In this document: piece by piece, positions 8,423 through 17,501 of the stretch
Position numbering within the stretch: the stretch's first letter is position 1
Layout of the letters: each line of letters begins with the position of its first letter
Source of the DNA: an uncultured Clostridium sp.
GTDB taxonomy: Bacteria; Bacillota; Clostridia; Lachnospirales; Lachnospiraceae
Assembly: GCA_900547035.1 (NCBI GenBank)
Contig: URFM01000025.1
Coordinates: forward strand, 1-45,618
Direction of reading: 5' to 3'
Length of the DNA: 45,618 nucleotides
The notes under the pieces: generated by a model
The model's input: the letters and a program-made list of their open reading frames with translations, nothing else
Told to the model about the DNA's origin: nothing
Database searches by the model: none
Translations under genes and position numbers: made by a program

Positions 8423-9643
8423 TTAGATGTGATATACGCCAGGAAGTTTTATAATATTATGGCAATCCAGAATCACTTTATCTTTGAGTTTCTCTACATT
8501 ATCCTTAATCTCGTTATGCTTAACCATGATGACAACCATATCAATATCAGACAGAAACTCGTTCAAATTATGGTATTGATTATCGACCACGTCTTTTGTA
8601 ATAAACGGATCATAAACCTTCAATCCTGTCGCAAGATGCCTTTCTTGAGATTCAAGTAGCTGTAATGTGGGAGACTCCCTCATATCATCTACATTCTCTT
8701 TGTATGTAAGGCCATAAAGACCGACACGCTTAACATCCGTCATGCCTTTTTCCTTCATAATCTCGTAGATACGATTTAATACGAAATCAGGCTGAGAGTC
8801 ATTGGTTTTCATCGACTCATCAATAACCTTAGCAAGGCTCGGATAGTCGCCTACAAGGAACCAAGGATCCACAGAAATGCAGTGTCCACCAACACCAGGA
8901 CCCGGTTGAAGGATATTTACACGAGGATGCATATTACAGATTCTGATGATCTCATAAACATCCATATTATCGTGTCTGCAAATTCGCGCCAATTCATTAG
9001 CAAAAGCGATATTAACAGCACGGAATGTGTTTTCTACAACTTTTGTCATTTCTGCGGTACGAATATCGGTAACGACAATCTCCCCTTGACAGAATGAAGC
9101 ATACAACGCCTTTATTTTCTCACCGATTGATTTATCATCTGCTCCGATGGTGCGGTTGTTGTGCAACAACTCATAGACCATGTTGCCTGGGATAATACGT
9201 TCCGGTGCATGAACCAAATTGATATCCTTCCCAATGACAAAACCATTCTCCTCTATCACCGGACGAACAAATTTATCTATGGTTCCGGGAGAAACCGTGG
9301 ACTCAATTACAACGGTAGCCCCTTTCGGGCAGACTTTCATTACATCTTTTACTGCGGCAACAACATAGCAGGCATCAACCTTTTTGCTGAATTTATCGTA
9401 TGGCGTTGGAACAGATACAATATAGGTTTCTGTCATCTGATACTCCGTGGTGAATTTCACCCCTGCACTCACGGCATTTTGAAATAACTCATCTAGGCCG
9501 TCTTCTTTAAATGTTGTTTTTCCTGCATTTAATGTTGCAACAAGTTCTTTGTTGTAATCTGTTCCAACTACCTCCACTCCATGGGAAGCCATCATTAAAG
9601 CAGTCGGAAGGCCGATATAACCCAAACCAATTACATTAACCAT
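8423..9643 (-). CDS. wecC: UDP-N-acetyl-D-mannosamine dehydrogenase (WecC/CapO type)
   Basis: This UDP-sugar dehydrogenase oxidises C-6 of UDP-ManNAc to the carboxylate, giving UDP-ManNAcA. The 406 residues show the NAD motif GLGYIGLPTA at 6-15, VSVPTP, ESTVSPGT, HAPERIIPGN, and GVGGHCISVDPWFL with the catalytic Cys. The APERIIPG and HCISVDPWF wording is typical of the WecC/CapO branch. The start lies 4 bases after the wzx stop and its Shine-Dalgarno sequence (AAAGGAG) is inside the end of wzx, so the two are coupled. The second dehydrogenase at 17.5-18.8 kb is of a different branch, so two different uronic acids are expected. Confidence 0.92.
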   Translation of the reverse strand: MVNVIGLGYIGLPTALMMASHGVEVVGTDYNKELVATLNAGKTTFKEDGLDELFQNAVSAGVKFTTEYQMTETYIVSVPTPYDKFSKKVDACYVVAAVKDVMKVCPKGATVVIESTVSPGTIDKFVRPVIEENGFVIGKDINLVHAPERIIPGNMVYELLHNNRTIGADDKSIGEKIKALYASFCQGEIVVTDIRTAEMTKVVENTFRAVNIAFANELARICRHDNMDVYEIIRICNMHPRVNILQPGPGVGGHCISVDPWFLVGDYPSLAKVIDESMKTNDSQPDFVLNRIYEIMKEKGMTDVKRVGLYGLTYKENVDDMRESPTLQLLESQERHLATGLKVYDPFITKDVVDNQYHNLNEFLSDIDMVVIMVKHNEIKDNVEKLKDKVILDCHNIIKLPGVYHI

Positions 9644-9647
9644 AATC

Positions 9648-11183
9648 TTATTTCTCCTTTTCTACTCTCTTCGTTTTTTTGATAAACGGTATGCTGTTTA
9701 TTTCTTCTGTCGATAGTCCAAAGGCTATCAACATAGCTCCGTATATGATACAGAAAATAATAATATTAACAATCAACTCTCCCCAGCCACCACTGATTCG
9801 CCGTGAAACAAGGAACAGCGCAACTCCAGCAATTGCAAGACAAAGCCATATTCCTTTTGTTATTCCTCTGTAGATTTTCAACATAGGTAAGTGCAGCTCT
9901 TTGTAGTAGTAAATATTCATTACAATCAAACTGCCGATAATAAAACTTGCCGCAGTGCCAAATGCCGCACCAATGTAAGACCAAAATTTTACCGCTAAGA
10001 CCGTTACGATTGCATTAAGTATCGTAGATGCAAATAGTATGCAAGTTCTGAAGACCAACTTGTTTCTGGCTCTTAAAATAGAGAGACAAACATTTACGCA
10101 CAGTTCAAACAGTGAAGGCACCATAAGAATGAGGGTAATAGCATATACATCTTCATACCCTGCTCCAAGCCACGCATTAATAAAATCCTTACCAACACAT
10201 GCAAAACCAACAACCGCAGCGCCTAGCAATAGGAACTGTATGCGCCCAACTTTAACAATTAATCTTTGGATTTTTACGTCACTATCATCTTCTTCCAATA
10301 AGTTCGTTACTGTTGGCAGCATTACTCCGGATACGGAAGTAGATAGATTTTCGTACATACCAAAAATCAGAAGTCCCATTGAGTATACTGTTACCAAAGC
10401 CGGACCTGTAATTGCTCCAATTATCACATTGTCAAGATTATTGTTCACTTGAGCAGCAATTGATGTCAGGAACATAAGTATCGTGTACTTTCCAGACTCA
10501 AAAAAAAGCGCACGATCCCAATGGGAATACTTTGGCTTAATATGTAGCTTTCTTGCAATATAGACCATCTCTACAATGATAGATACCATCGTCATCATTA
10601 AATCAATTAACACCAGCACAATTGAACTGGAGCAGACCGCAAGAAGGCTTACAATTAGGAAAACACGCATTAGAAGCCGGATAACTTTAATTCCATTTCC
10701 AAACTGAAATTTATTACTCCCCGTAATAACTCCATTAATCACATTTTCGAAAACATGGAGAACCATATTCAGCAATAAAATACAAAACAATATTTGTGCT
10801 TTTTGTAATTCTACTGATGAAAATGTTGTTGAATACACGGGCTTAATTGAAAAGAAAACAACTGCTCCAATTGCGAGAATTACACCGGACAATGCTGCCG
10901 CCTGAATCAAACTCATTGCCACAAAATTGGGAATGCTTTTTTCATCTCTTGTTGCACGATATTTTGCAACAAATCGCATTACAGTACTACCAATACCCAA
11001 GTCAAGTACCATCAGTGAAGAAGAGAATGATGAAATGGTTTTATAAACGCCATATTCGCTTGTACCCAACTGTCCAATCATATATGGTGTTAAAAACAAA
11101 CCATAAAGAGTATTCAGAATGATCAAAAAATATGAAAGCAGTACACCAATTTTGATTTGTCTATTATTATCGACATTGATCAT
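9648..11183 (-). CDS. wzx: Lipid-linked repeat-unit flippase, Wzx type
   Basis: This polytopic membrane protein of 511 residues has about 12-14 hydrophobic segments spread over its full length and the N-terminal signature of polysaccharide flippases (TLYGLFLTPYMIGQLGTSEYG, then VLDLGIGSTVMRFVAKYRA). Wzx proteins move the undecaprenyl-linked repeat unit across the membrane before polymerisation. The start codon overlaps the stop of the upstream glycosyltransferase (ATGA, 11180-11183) and has AAGGA 7 bases upstream. It looks intact. The assignment is by family and context; specificity cannot be read from sequence. Confidence 0.92.
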   Translation of the reverse strand: MINVDNNRQIKIGVLLSYFLIILNTLYGLFLTPYMIGQLGTSEYGVYKTISSFSSSLMVLDLGIGSTVMRFVAKYRATRDEKSIPNFVAMSLIQAAALSGVILAIGAVVFFSIKPVYSTTFSSVELQKAQILFCILLLNMVLHVFENVINGVITGSNKFQFGNGIKVIRLLMRVFLIVSLLAVCSSSIVLVLIDLMMTMVSIIVEMVYIARKLHIKPKYSHWDRALFFESGKYTILMFLTSIAAQVNNNLDNVIIGAITGPALVTVYSMGLLIFGMYENLSTSVSGVMLPTVTNLLEEDDSDVKIQRLIVKVGRIQFLLLGAAVVGFACVGKDFINAWLGAGYEDVYAITLILMVPSLFELCVNVCLSILRARNKLVFRTCILFASTILNAIVTVLAVKFWSYIGAAFGTAASFIIGSLIVMNIYYYKELHLPMLKIYRGITKGIWLCLAIAGVALFLVSRRISGGWGELIVNIIIFCIIYGAMLIAFGLSTEEINSIPFIKKTKRVEKEK

Positions 11184-12331
11184 CGGTTATTTCCTTTCAG
11201 AATTTCCCTTTCTGCACGAATTAGCCTTGCAAACTCATTTTCCCAGTTCAATTCCTGAGACATCCGTTTCGAATTTTCCGCTAACTGCTGATACAGTTCC
11301 GAATTCTGATAAAGCCGAAGCACCGCATCAGCAAGCGACTGAGGAGAATTGTCAGGGAGAATCAGACCAAACTGGAATTTTTCATTCAAATACCGGTGTT
11401 CCGGAATGTCTGACATGATTACTGGTAATCCCGCCGCCGCATATTCAAACAGCTTGTTGGAAACAGACAGCTTGAAATTCAGGCAGACAGGCTCGGTGAT
11501 CGCAACCCCTACCATGGAACCAGCAGCAAGTGGTATCAGCTCTTCTACTTTCACCTTTGGATAGAAAACAACATTCGTCGCATTCAAATCCTCTGCGCGC
11601 TTGTGCAGCTGATTTTCAATGCTGCCAAAACCACGCAGTGCCAATCTGATCTCAGGATACTCTTTCAGCAACGGTGCCGCCTCTACCATCAGATCATATC
11701 CTCTTCCGGCGTAAAAGCCGCCGTGATTCAATACCTCAAATCCCTCATTTTTTTCAGCAGGCTGCGATACATTCTCGCTTGCAAGCGCACAATTCGTTAT
11801 CACCATGGGTTTTTGAATATGATATTCCTTTGCAAAATAGTCCGACGCAGCATGACTCACCGATACCATTAAATCTACTTTATGTACCAGTCGGCTCTCC
11901 ATAGCATGATAATAAACCCATAAAGAACGGTTTTTCTTTCCGGTATAATTATCTGTATTGATTTCGTGAGAATCATAAACCAGTCTGCATTTCAATTTTC
12001 TGCTGGCTGCATAAGCAGGGATCAACGCATTAAGATCATTTGCATGAATGACATCCGGTGCACAGGCAATAATTGCTTCTTTGACAACACGCTTCTTTTT
12101 TATTTCTCGTATTACCTTTCTGATGATTCCCTTTTGCTTACCATCGTATTTTTTATCAATAGATACTATGCTTACAGGGGCCGGAATCTTTTTGATCTGC
12201 TCCTCGTCAAACCTATTGCAGCGATACCCTACACAGCTAACCTCCACGCCCTGATTTTTATATTCAATAATCTGTTTTCTCACCCTTGGATCATACCAGA
12301 TTGAATTTAATACAACATCACAAACTTTCAT
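11180..12331 (-). CDS. GT4-like glycosyltransferase
   Basis: This is a GT-B-fold glycosyltransferase of 383 residues. The N-terminal half contains [15 protein letters not shown] and [13 protein letters not shown]; the C-terminal half has [27 protein letters not shown] and the donor-binding [16 protein letters not shown] (near residue 305), with the glutamate typical of GT4 enzymes. It should add one sugar to the lipid-linked repeat unit in the cytoplasm; donor and linkage are unknown. Its start overlaps the end of the acetyltransferase remnant by 14 bases, with GGGAGGACACT in front of the ATG, and its stop overlaps wzx. Confidence 0.88.
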   Translation of the reverse strand: MKVCDVVLNSIWYDPRVRKQIIEYKNQGVEVSCVGYRCNRFDEEQIKKIPAPVSIVSIDKKYDGKQKGIIRKVIREIKKKRVVKEAIIACAPDVIHANDLNALIPAYAASRKLKCRLVYDSHEINTDNYTGKKNRSLWVYYHAMESRLVHKVDLMVSVSHAASDYFAKEYHIQKPMVITNCALASENVSQPAEKNEGFEVLNHGGFYAGRGYDLMVEAAPLLKEYPEIRLALRGFGSIENQLHKRAEDLNATNVVFYPKVKVEELIPLAAGSMVGVAITEPVCLNFKLSVSNKLFEYAAAGLPVIMSDIPEHRYLNEKFQFGLILPDNSPQSLADAVLRLYQNSELYQQLAENSKRMSQELNWENEFARLIRAEREILKGNNR

Positions 12332-12935
12332 AGTGTCCTCCCTTGATCAATTCTTCTATATGGCTAAACATAGCCGCATATTCTCTCATCCACATATCAT
12401 CCTTATCCCACCATTTCAGATTAATTAAAGCATCAATTTGCTCATCTGTGAAACGTTTTCGTATCGGTTTTGCCGGCACACCACCCACAATCGTATAGGG
12501 CTCAACATCTTTTGTCACAACCGCACCTGCAGCTATAATAGCACCATCACCAATCTTTACTCCGGATAAAATTATTGCACGGGCACCAATCCAAACATCA
12601 TTTCCGATGATGGTTTTTTTCGATGACTCATCAAATAATTTTTCAGAAGCATAGGACATTCCACATTGACATTCATTGGAATAAAACACAGGTGACGTAC
12701 TGACCCAATCGGATGTAGGGTGACGCCCACTGATTGTGCATACCTCCGAAGCAATCGAGCAATATCTGCCAATATCAGCGTTGATTTTACAATAAGCTCC
12801 CATATAGCTGCACCGAGGCGGCCTGTGAACGAAGAATTGCGGCCCAGCCTGTTGCAGCCCTCAAATGTGGTGGAAAATCCTCCTAATTCAACTCCGTCAG
12901 ACCATCGAACCCCTAATTTGTGATATTTTTTTCAA
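12318..12935 (-). pseudogene. CatB/CapH-like O-acetyltransferase, frameshifted
   Basis: The 3' part (12318-12803, 161 codons) is a left-handed beta-helix acetyltransferase: [41 protein letters not shown] and [18 protein letters not shown] C-terminus. The N-terminal part continues in a different frame further upstream: from about 12923 down to 12809 one reads a match to the family's start ([32 protein letters not shown]), which shifts frame at 12807-12811 and rejoins the family pattern at YMGAYCKI. One base is missing there. A likely TTG start at 12933-12935 would need one T fewer in the T7 run at 12926-12932. So the gene is probably broken, or read only from the internal ATG at 12803, which lacks a good ribosome site. 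Confidence 0.75.
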
Positions 12936-12960
12936 TAATATGCCAATTTCAGCACTCTTT

Positions 12961-14214
12961 TTATTTTTTGAAACATACTTCTCCTGACCATTCGCTCGAT
13001 TTTGCGTATTCTGAATTACAGTAATTTAACATCAAACCGATAAGCAGCCAAAAACCCGGTTCGTTCAAAAGATAACTGCCGGAGAACATCAGCCTCATAA
13101 GTCCGCTTGCAATCAGGCTATACAAAACAACTCTTGCAGTCGGATTCTTGCTGACCGCAAATACACTTTGTACCACATGATAACACAACCATACTATAAT
13201 CAGTCCTCCGAGCAGAATGCCATATTGTATCGCAAGTTCCAGGAACAAATTATGTGCATAGCTGCCATTTGCCGCAATACGATCATAATAGAGCCCTTTG
13301 GGCAAAAAGCCAATGTTATCCATAATCGTTTTCTGAATGGCAGAGCGCCCGCTGTCATCAAAAAAGGACTGATTTGACAGCATTGTGAGCGTTCGGCTGT
13401 CTATGTTCATCGATTCAAGCAGTTCTATCGCTATACCTAAAATCTCATCCCAGAAAGTACTGATTCCAGCAATCGCAAGGAGCAGCAATAAAATCGATAC
13501 CGCCTTCTGGATCCTGAGAACACCACCTGAAAAAATGACATATAAAAGGATTGCGATCAAATAACAAACAAGTGCGCCACGGCATCCAGCAATCAGTATC
13601 AGCCCAACTCCGATTGCTGTTCCAAACAGTCTTTTAAGGCCAAAGTTTGACATACATCTCAAGGTAAAATACGCCGTTGAGAACAGAAGGTTGTACGAGA
13701 AAACCATATACTGCGGAGGTAGATCGCTTTGCAGCGCGATCATGTATTGAACCAGTGCCAACATAATCGTTGCCAGAGTGAATTTATCCAGATAAGAACA
13801 AAGCAAGTCCATATCTTTCAAATATTGCGCCAGGTACAATCCCAAAAATCCATAAAACAGGAACAAATACATCGGATTCTCAACGATGTTGCCGAAAGAA
13901 GTCCAAACATATGGCGTTATGGGATTCAGGGAAATGGACAGCATAAATGAAATGATCATAAATACTGTGATTGCAAAGGTGCTTACCGAAATCCTACGAA
14001 TATTTTTATATAACGCATACAGCATCACAAGATAGTATATCGCATAAATGACATACGTTCCCAACTTAAACTGAGTACCTAAAGAAAACTTGATAATGCT
14101 GCCAATTGCAGAGTTTAGCGACGGAAAACAGAGAAAAAGACCTATCGCTATACAAATCCACTTTTGTTTTTTATCTTCCACCAGTCCTTCTCCCTTCACT
14201 ATATAAAAATTCAT
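12961..14214 (-). CDS. wzy: Repeat-unit polymerase, Wzy / O-antigen-ligase-like
   Basis: This polytopic membrane protein of 417 residues has roughly ten hydrophobic segments and a larger hydrophilic stretch between about residues 260 and 330. That stretch includes the pattern seen in Wzy and O-antigen-ligase proteins (FFDDSGRSAIQ, then NGSYAHNLFLELAIQYGIL). The Arg and the NxxHN-like motif in this external loop are typical of the superfamily. In a Wzx/Wzy pathway it joins flipped repeat units at the outer face of the membrane. It is the only polymerase candidate in the cluster. GGAGAACG precedes the ATG. Confidence 0.88.
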   Translation of the reverse strand: MNFYIVKGEGLVEDKKQKWICIAIGLFLCFPSLNSAIGSIIKFSLGTQFKLGTYVIYAIYYLVMLYALYKNIRRISVSTFAITVFMIISFMLSISLNPITPYVWTSFGNIVENPMYLFLFYGFLGLYLAQYLKDMDLLCSYLDKFTLATIMLALVQYMIALQSDLPPQYMVFSYNLLFSTAYFTLRCMSNFGLKRLFGTAIGVGLILIAGCRGALVCYLIAILLYVIFSGGVLRIQKAVSILLLLLAIAGISTFWDEILGIAIELLESMNIDSRTLTMLSNQSFFDDSGRSAIQKTIMDNIGFLPKGLYYDRIAANGSYAHNLFLELAIQYGILLGGLIIVWLCYHVVQSVFAVSKNPTARVVLYSLIASGLMRLMFSGSYLLNEPGFWLLIGLMLNYCNSEYAKSSEWSGEVCFKK

Positions 14215-14256
14215 CGTTCTCCGGTTCAGATCATAAAAAACGATATTGTGCTCTGA

Positions 14257-15468
14257 TCAATCATCGATATGTTCTATGAAATCCAGCACTCTTTCTGCCT
14301 GTTTGAGTGCTGTCTTATTCTCGTGTATGTAAGCTCTTGCACGCTGCCCCATGTCCCGGCGAACCTCATCCGAATACCCCATAATCGTTTCGAGTGCAGA
14401 TTTAATTTCGGCAACATCATTCCCGGAAATAGAATAGCAGCAGTCAAAATATTCCTGCGGGATTCCCGGCAAACGAGAAGTAAGCAGCGGTGTTCCCGAT
14501 GACATATACTCAATTGTTTTTGACGGAAAGGAATATGCTGTAAATTCATCCCTGGGATTCCTGACATTCACCAGCAATGCGGCTTCTCTCTCCCTTTCCA
14601 GAATTTCCTCTCTGCTGACTCTGCCCTTATAATGAATGCGGGCATCCGCTTGAATGTTTCTTTCCAATTCCGGCACAAAATCACCATAGCCATAAATATG
14701 CAATTGCGCATCGAGATTCGTTTTCCGAAAGGCTTCCACAAGCTCGGCAATCCCATATCTTTTGCTCAGTGTACCTGCATACATAATGATCGGCAGGTTA
14801 TCGGAGTCGGATACCTTAGTCGGTGCAGCAAACAGACTCTCATCTACCAAGCCCTCCACAACAATATAAGGCTTCTCAGAAGAAATTCTGTTTTTCATTT
14901 CTTCCGTCAGATAGATATATCCGTCAAACTCAGTTTGAATCTTCTTGACTAAGTGATAGTAGTATCTTGCGCCGATCCCCTGCAATCCCCGCTTGGCAGC
15001 ATACATATGTTCCGGAAGATCCGGAACAAACGCCACTGTTTTACAATGGTATTTCTTTCCAAAACGAAGGATATTCTTTGCAATCGGCGCATAGATGGAA
15101 TAGATCAATATGCAGGCATCCTCCGGGTTTTCCTGTTCCTTCAGCCAGGAGCTGATCATTTTTTTAGAAGAAAATGCCTGACTGATCATCTTGAGAACCG
15201 GCAGATTGATAGACGGAATCCATGTTACAGAAAAACCGCATTCCAGTGTTTGCTTCTTTTTCTGCCAATACAGCAGTTTACTGCCTGGAAAAGACGCGAT
15301 CATGGGAAAGGCAAAGCACTCAGCATCGGTTACTCCGCTTGCTTTCACACCGTTCAAGAACGCCGTTTCAAATGTCTGCGGTGCAACTGACGGTTTTACC
15401 TTGGATTCTCTGACAATCCGCTCATATTCCTGGCCTTCACTGGCCGTTCCTATATAAAGCAGTTTCAT
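14257..15468 (-). CDS. GT4-like glycosyltransferase
   Basis: This is a GT-B glycosyltransferase of 403 residues. N-terminal features are MKLLYIGTASEG and YSIYAPIAKNILRFGKKY, followed by FVPDLPEHMYAAKRGLQG. The C-terminal domain has PIIMYAGTLSKRYGIAELVEAF, IHYKGRVSREEI and the donor site FTAYSFPSKTIEYMSSGTPL, with the conserved Glu near residue 320. The PSKTIEYM element is typical of GT4 enzymes in polysaccharide clusters. The sugar donor is not evident. Its ATG at 15468 lies 3 bases after the previous stop, with GGAG from the end of that gene serving as ribosome site. Confidence 0.9.
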   Translation of the reverse strand: MKLLYIGTASEGQEYERIVRESKVKPSVAPQTFETAFLNGVKASGVTDAECFAFPMIASFPGSKLLYWQKKKQTLECGFSVTWIPSINLPVLKMISQAFSSKKMISSWLKEQENPEDACILIYSIYAPIAKNILRFGKKYHCKTVAFVPDLPEHMYAAKRGLQGIGARYYYHLVKKIQTEFDGYIYLTEEMKNRISSEKPYIVVEGLVDESLFAAPTKVSDSDNLPIIMYAGTLSKRYGIAELVEAFRKTNLDAQLHIYGYGDFVPELERNIQADARIHYKGRVSREEILEREREAALLVNVRNPRDEFTAYSFPSKTIEYMSSGTPLLTSRLPGIPQEYFDCCYSISGNDVAEIKSALETIMGYSDEVRRDMGQRARAYIHENKTALKQAERVLDFIEHIDD

Positions 15469-15471
15469 GAT

Positions 15472-16587
15472 TTATTCTCCTACCAGCATTTTACGATACT
15501 GTACGGCAAGCTCGGCTAATTTCAATCTCTCTGAGATATATGCTCCTGCACCATCACACCATTCTCTGAATTCTGCGTCATTCATATCGACAAAACCATT
15601 GATTGCCTCAGCGAACGCCTCCAACTGATCCAGCGCAATATCATAACCTGCATGATCGGGCGCTAATTCACGCCATGGTGTATTTGTACTGATAACGACC
15701 GGTCGATGCTGCATCAACATTTCAACGATAGCCTGTCCGAAATTCTCGCTCTGCGTTGGCGACAGGAGGACATGATAGCCTGAAAGAATCTGCGGTATGC
15801 TGTCATGCGGCACATTTCCTTCAAAACGAACCTGAATGTTATTCGGTAAGGAATTTACAATCTCCTTACACTTATCGTAATACTCCGGAACTTCGCATGA
15901 ACCGTAAACATGCATGGTGACATTTCCGTGAATATTCTTTAATATGTTCAGGGCAACATCCAAATTTTTGATTGGATGGATTCTGCCGACAAAAGCAACC
16001 TCAAGCTGTCCCACCGACTTTTCAATATATTCGGAAACAAGAGCAGAAACCGTAGGCAAATTCTGCACATTGCAAATCATTGCATGAGGAAAATACTTCT
16101 TTACCTCATTGTACTCATCATTTGATGTTGCGTGAATCTCAATATTGCGAAATAATCCCAGGCATTTCAAAAAGTTCAAATATATATTTTTTCGGGAATG
16201 CTTCATGCTGAATGCCGAAGGCATCAACTCTCCTCTGGGTGCAAGAATCGTTCTGATTTTTTTCTTTTTTGCAATGCGTAAAGCAGGTACACAGTATTGC
16301 CAGCTAAACAAACTGCTGATGTATATCACATCGGGATTTATGTTTTGAATCATTTCAGAGAAGTCTGCCATCCTATTGTTTTGCAGATAGTATACATCAC
16401 ATCCGAAAATGGAGTTCTTCCCTTCATTAATCCCTTTATATTTGGTTCCGTCGGAATCATATCCGATTGTCACCACCGAAACATCCATAAATTCGGCAGC
16501 AAGCTTTGCCATATTCGTCATACTGACAGTGGGACCGCCTCTTTTCTGAGATGGATAAAAGCAATGTGTAAGTAGCAGCAGCCTCAT
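15472..16587 (-). CDS. GT4-like glycosyltransferase
   Basis: This is a 371-residue GT-B enzyme. It starts with a typical GT4 N-terminus (HCFYPSQKRGGPTVSMTNMA), carries VIYISSLFSWQY and the acceptor-domain RTILAPRGELMPSAFSMKHSRK, then VAFVGRIHPIKNLDVALNIL and LLSPTQSENFGQAIVEMLMQHRPVV, the latter carrying the E-x7-E donor motif. This combination resembles capsule glycosyltransferases of the RfaB-like COG0438 group. It is encoded directly after the ATP-grasp gene: that gene's TAA (16588-16590) abuts this ATG (16585-16587), so they are coupled. The donor sugar is unknown. Confidence 0.9.
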   Translation of the reverse strand: MRLLLLTHCFYPSQKRGGPTVSMTNMAKLAAEFMDVSVVTIGYDSDGTKYKGINEGKNSIFGCDVYYLQNNRMADFSEMIQNINPDVIYISSLFSWQYCVPALRIAKKKKIRTILAPRGELMPSAFSMKHSRKNIYLNFLKCLGLFRNIEIHATSNDEYNEVKKYFPHAMICNVQNLPTVSALVSEYIEKSVGQLEVAFVGRIHPIKNLDVALNILKNIHGNVTMHVYGSCEVPEYYDKCKEIVNSLPNNIQVRFEGNVPHDSIPQILSGYHVLLSPTQSENFGQAIVEMLMQHRPVVISTNTPWRELAPDHAGYDIALDQLEAFAEAINGFVDMNDAEFREWCDGAGAYISERLKLAELAVQYRKMLVGE

Positions 16588-17472
16588 TTATGAACCCCCT
16601 ATCGTATCAAAATACCTTCCCAACTTATAATCAAATTCCATCGGCTTAATAGGGCGTATCCCTCCGCCTGAATGGAATGTAAGCTCAGAAAAGAAAATTC
16701 CCTGCTTTGCGATATAAAAATCAACTCTGACAAAGTCGAACGGCTTCGCAAGCTTCTGTGCCAGATGGATGATCTCGTCAATATTCGGGGGCAGACAGGC
16801 GCAGTTCACCTTTTCATACCGATCCCTTATCTCCAGGCATCCGTCTGACAGGTCAAAGATATTGAAGTGCTGTTTTCCGTTTTCAAAGTATGTAACCGAA
16901 TAAAATTTTGCGCAGCCGCCAAAGCAGAAAACCTTGAAATCAATAATACTTCTGCCGGAAACGCCCTCAATGAATTCTTCACAGACAATTCGCGGCTGAA
17001 TCAAACGATAGTTTTTTTCACGACCGTATGTGTAATAATTTTCCTTCAGAAAGCCCTTCAGTTTTTGAACGATTTCCATTGTATTTACTTTCTGACCGTC
17101 GCGCACGATGATATTCCATCCTGATCCATGCGTTGCCTTCAAGACATACTGCTGCGGAAGCTTGTCAAAAGGTATTTCTTCCGGGTTTTCCCAAACACCG
17201 AAATTTTTTACCAGAAATTGTGACCCGATTGTCTTTTCGACATAAAACCTGACTTCATATTTATCAGTATACTGCGTAAGATTATCCTCGTTCATAAAAA
17301 CCTTCCGTGCGAGTATATGCTCGTTAAAGGTCTTGGGACAATCCAGGTTGGCTTTCTTTCCCGTGCGCAGGCGATAAAGTATCTGATTATATTGCCTGTC
17401 ACTGATCCGGGTATTCTTACCGAATATTTTAATAAAAGCCTGCGTAATACAAATTCGGATTCTTTCTATCAT
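16588..17472 (-). CDS. TupA-like ATP-grasp protein
   Basis: This 294-residue protein matches the TupA-like ATP-grasp family, named after a Bacillus gene for teichuronopeptide, a cell-wall polymer in which acidic sugars and amino acids are linked. Visible landmarks are the early FNEHILARKVF, YTDKYEVRFYVEKTIG, the ATP-grasp core QQYVLKATHGSGWNIIV (about residues 107-123), VCEEFIEG, DFKVFCFGG, and the metal-binding end DFVRVDFYI...FSELTFHSGGG. The family is expected to form an amide or similar bond using ATP; the substrate here is unproven. With two UDP-uronic-acid enzymes nearby, a uronic-acid carboxylate is the natural acceptor. AAGGAGCGGTA precedes the ATG. Confidence 0.85.
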   Translation of the reverse strand: MIERIRICITQAFIKIFGKNTRISDRQYNQILYRLRTGKKANLDCPKTFNEHILARKVFMNEDNLTQYTDKYEVRFYVEKTIGSQFLVKNFGVWENPEEIPFDKLPQQYVLKATHGSGWNIIVRDGQKVNTMEIVQKLKGFLKENYYTYGREKNYRLIQPRIVCEEFIEGVSGRSIIDFKVFCFGGCAKFYSVTYFENGKQHFNIFDLSDGCLEIRDRYEKVNCACLPPNIDEIIHLAQKLAKPFDFVRVDFYIAKQGIFFSELTFHSGGGIRPIKPMEFDYKLGRYFDTIGGS

Positions 17473-17501
17473 TACCGCTCCTTATATTTATTTCAGTATG
17501 A

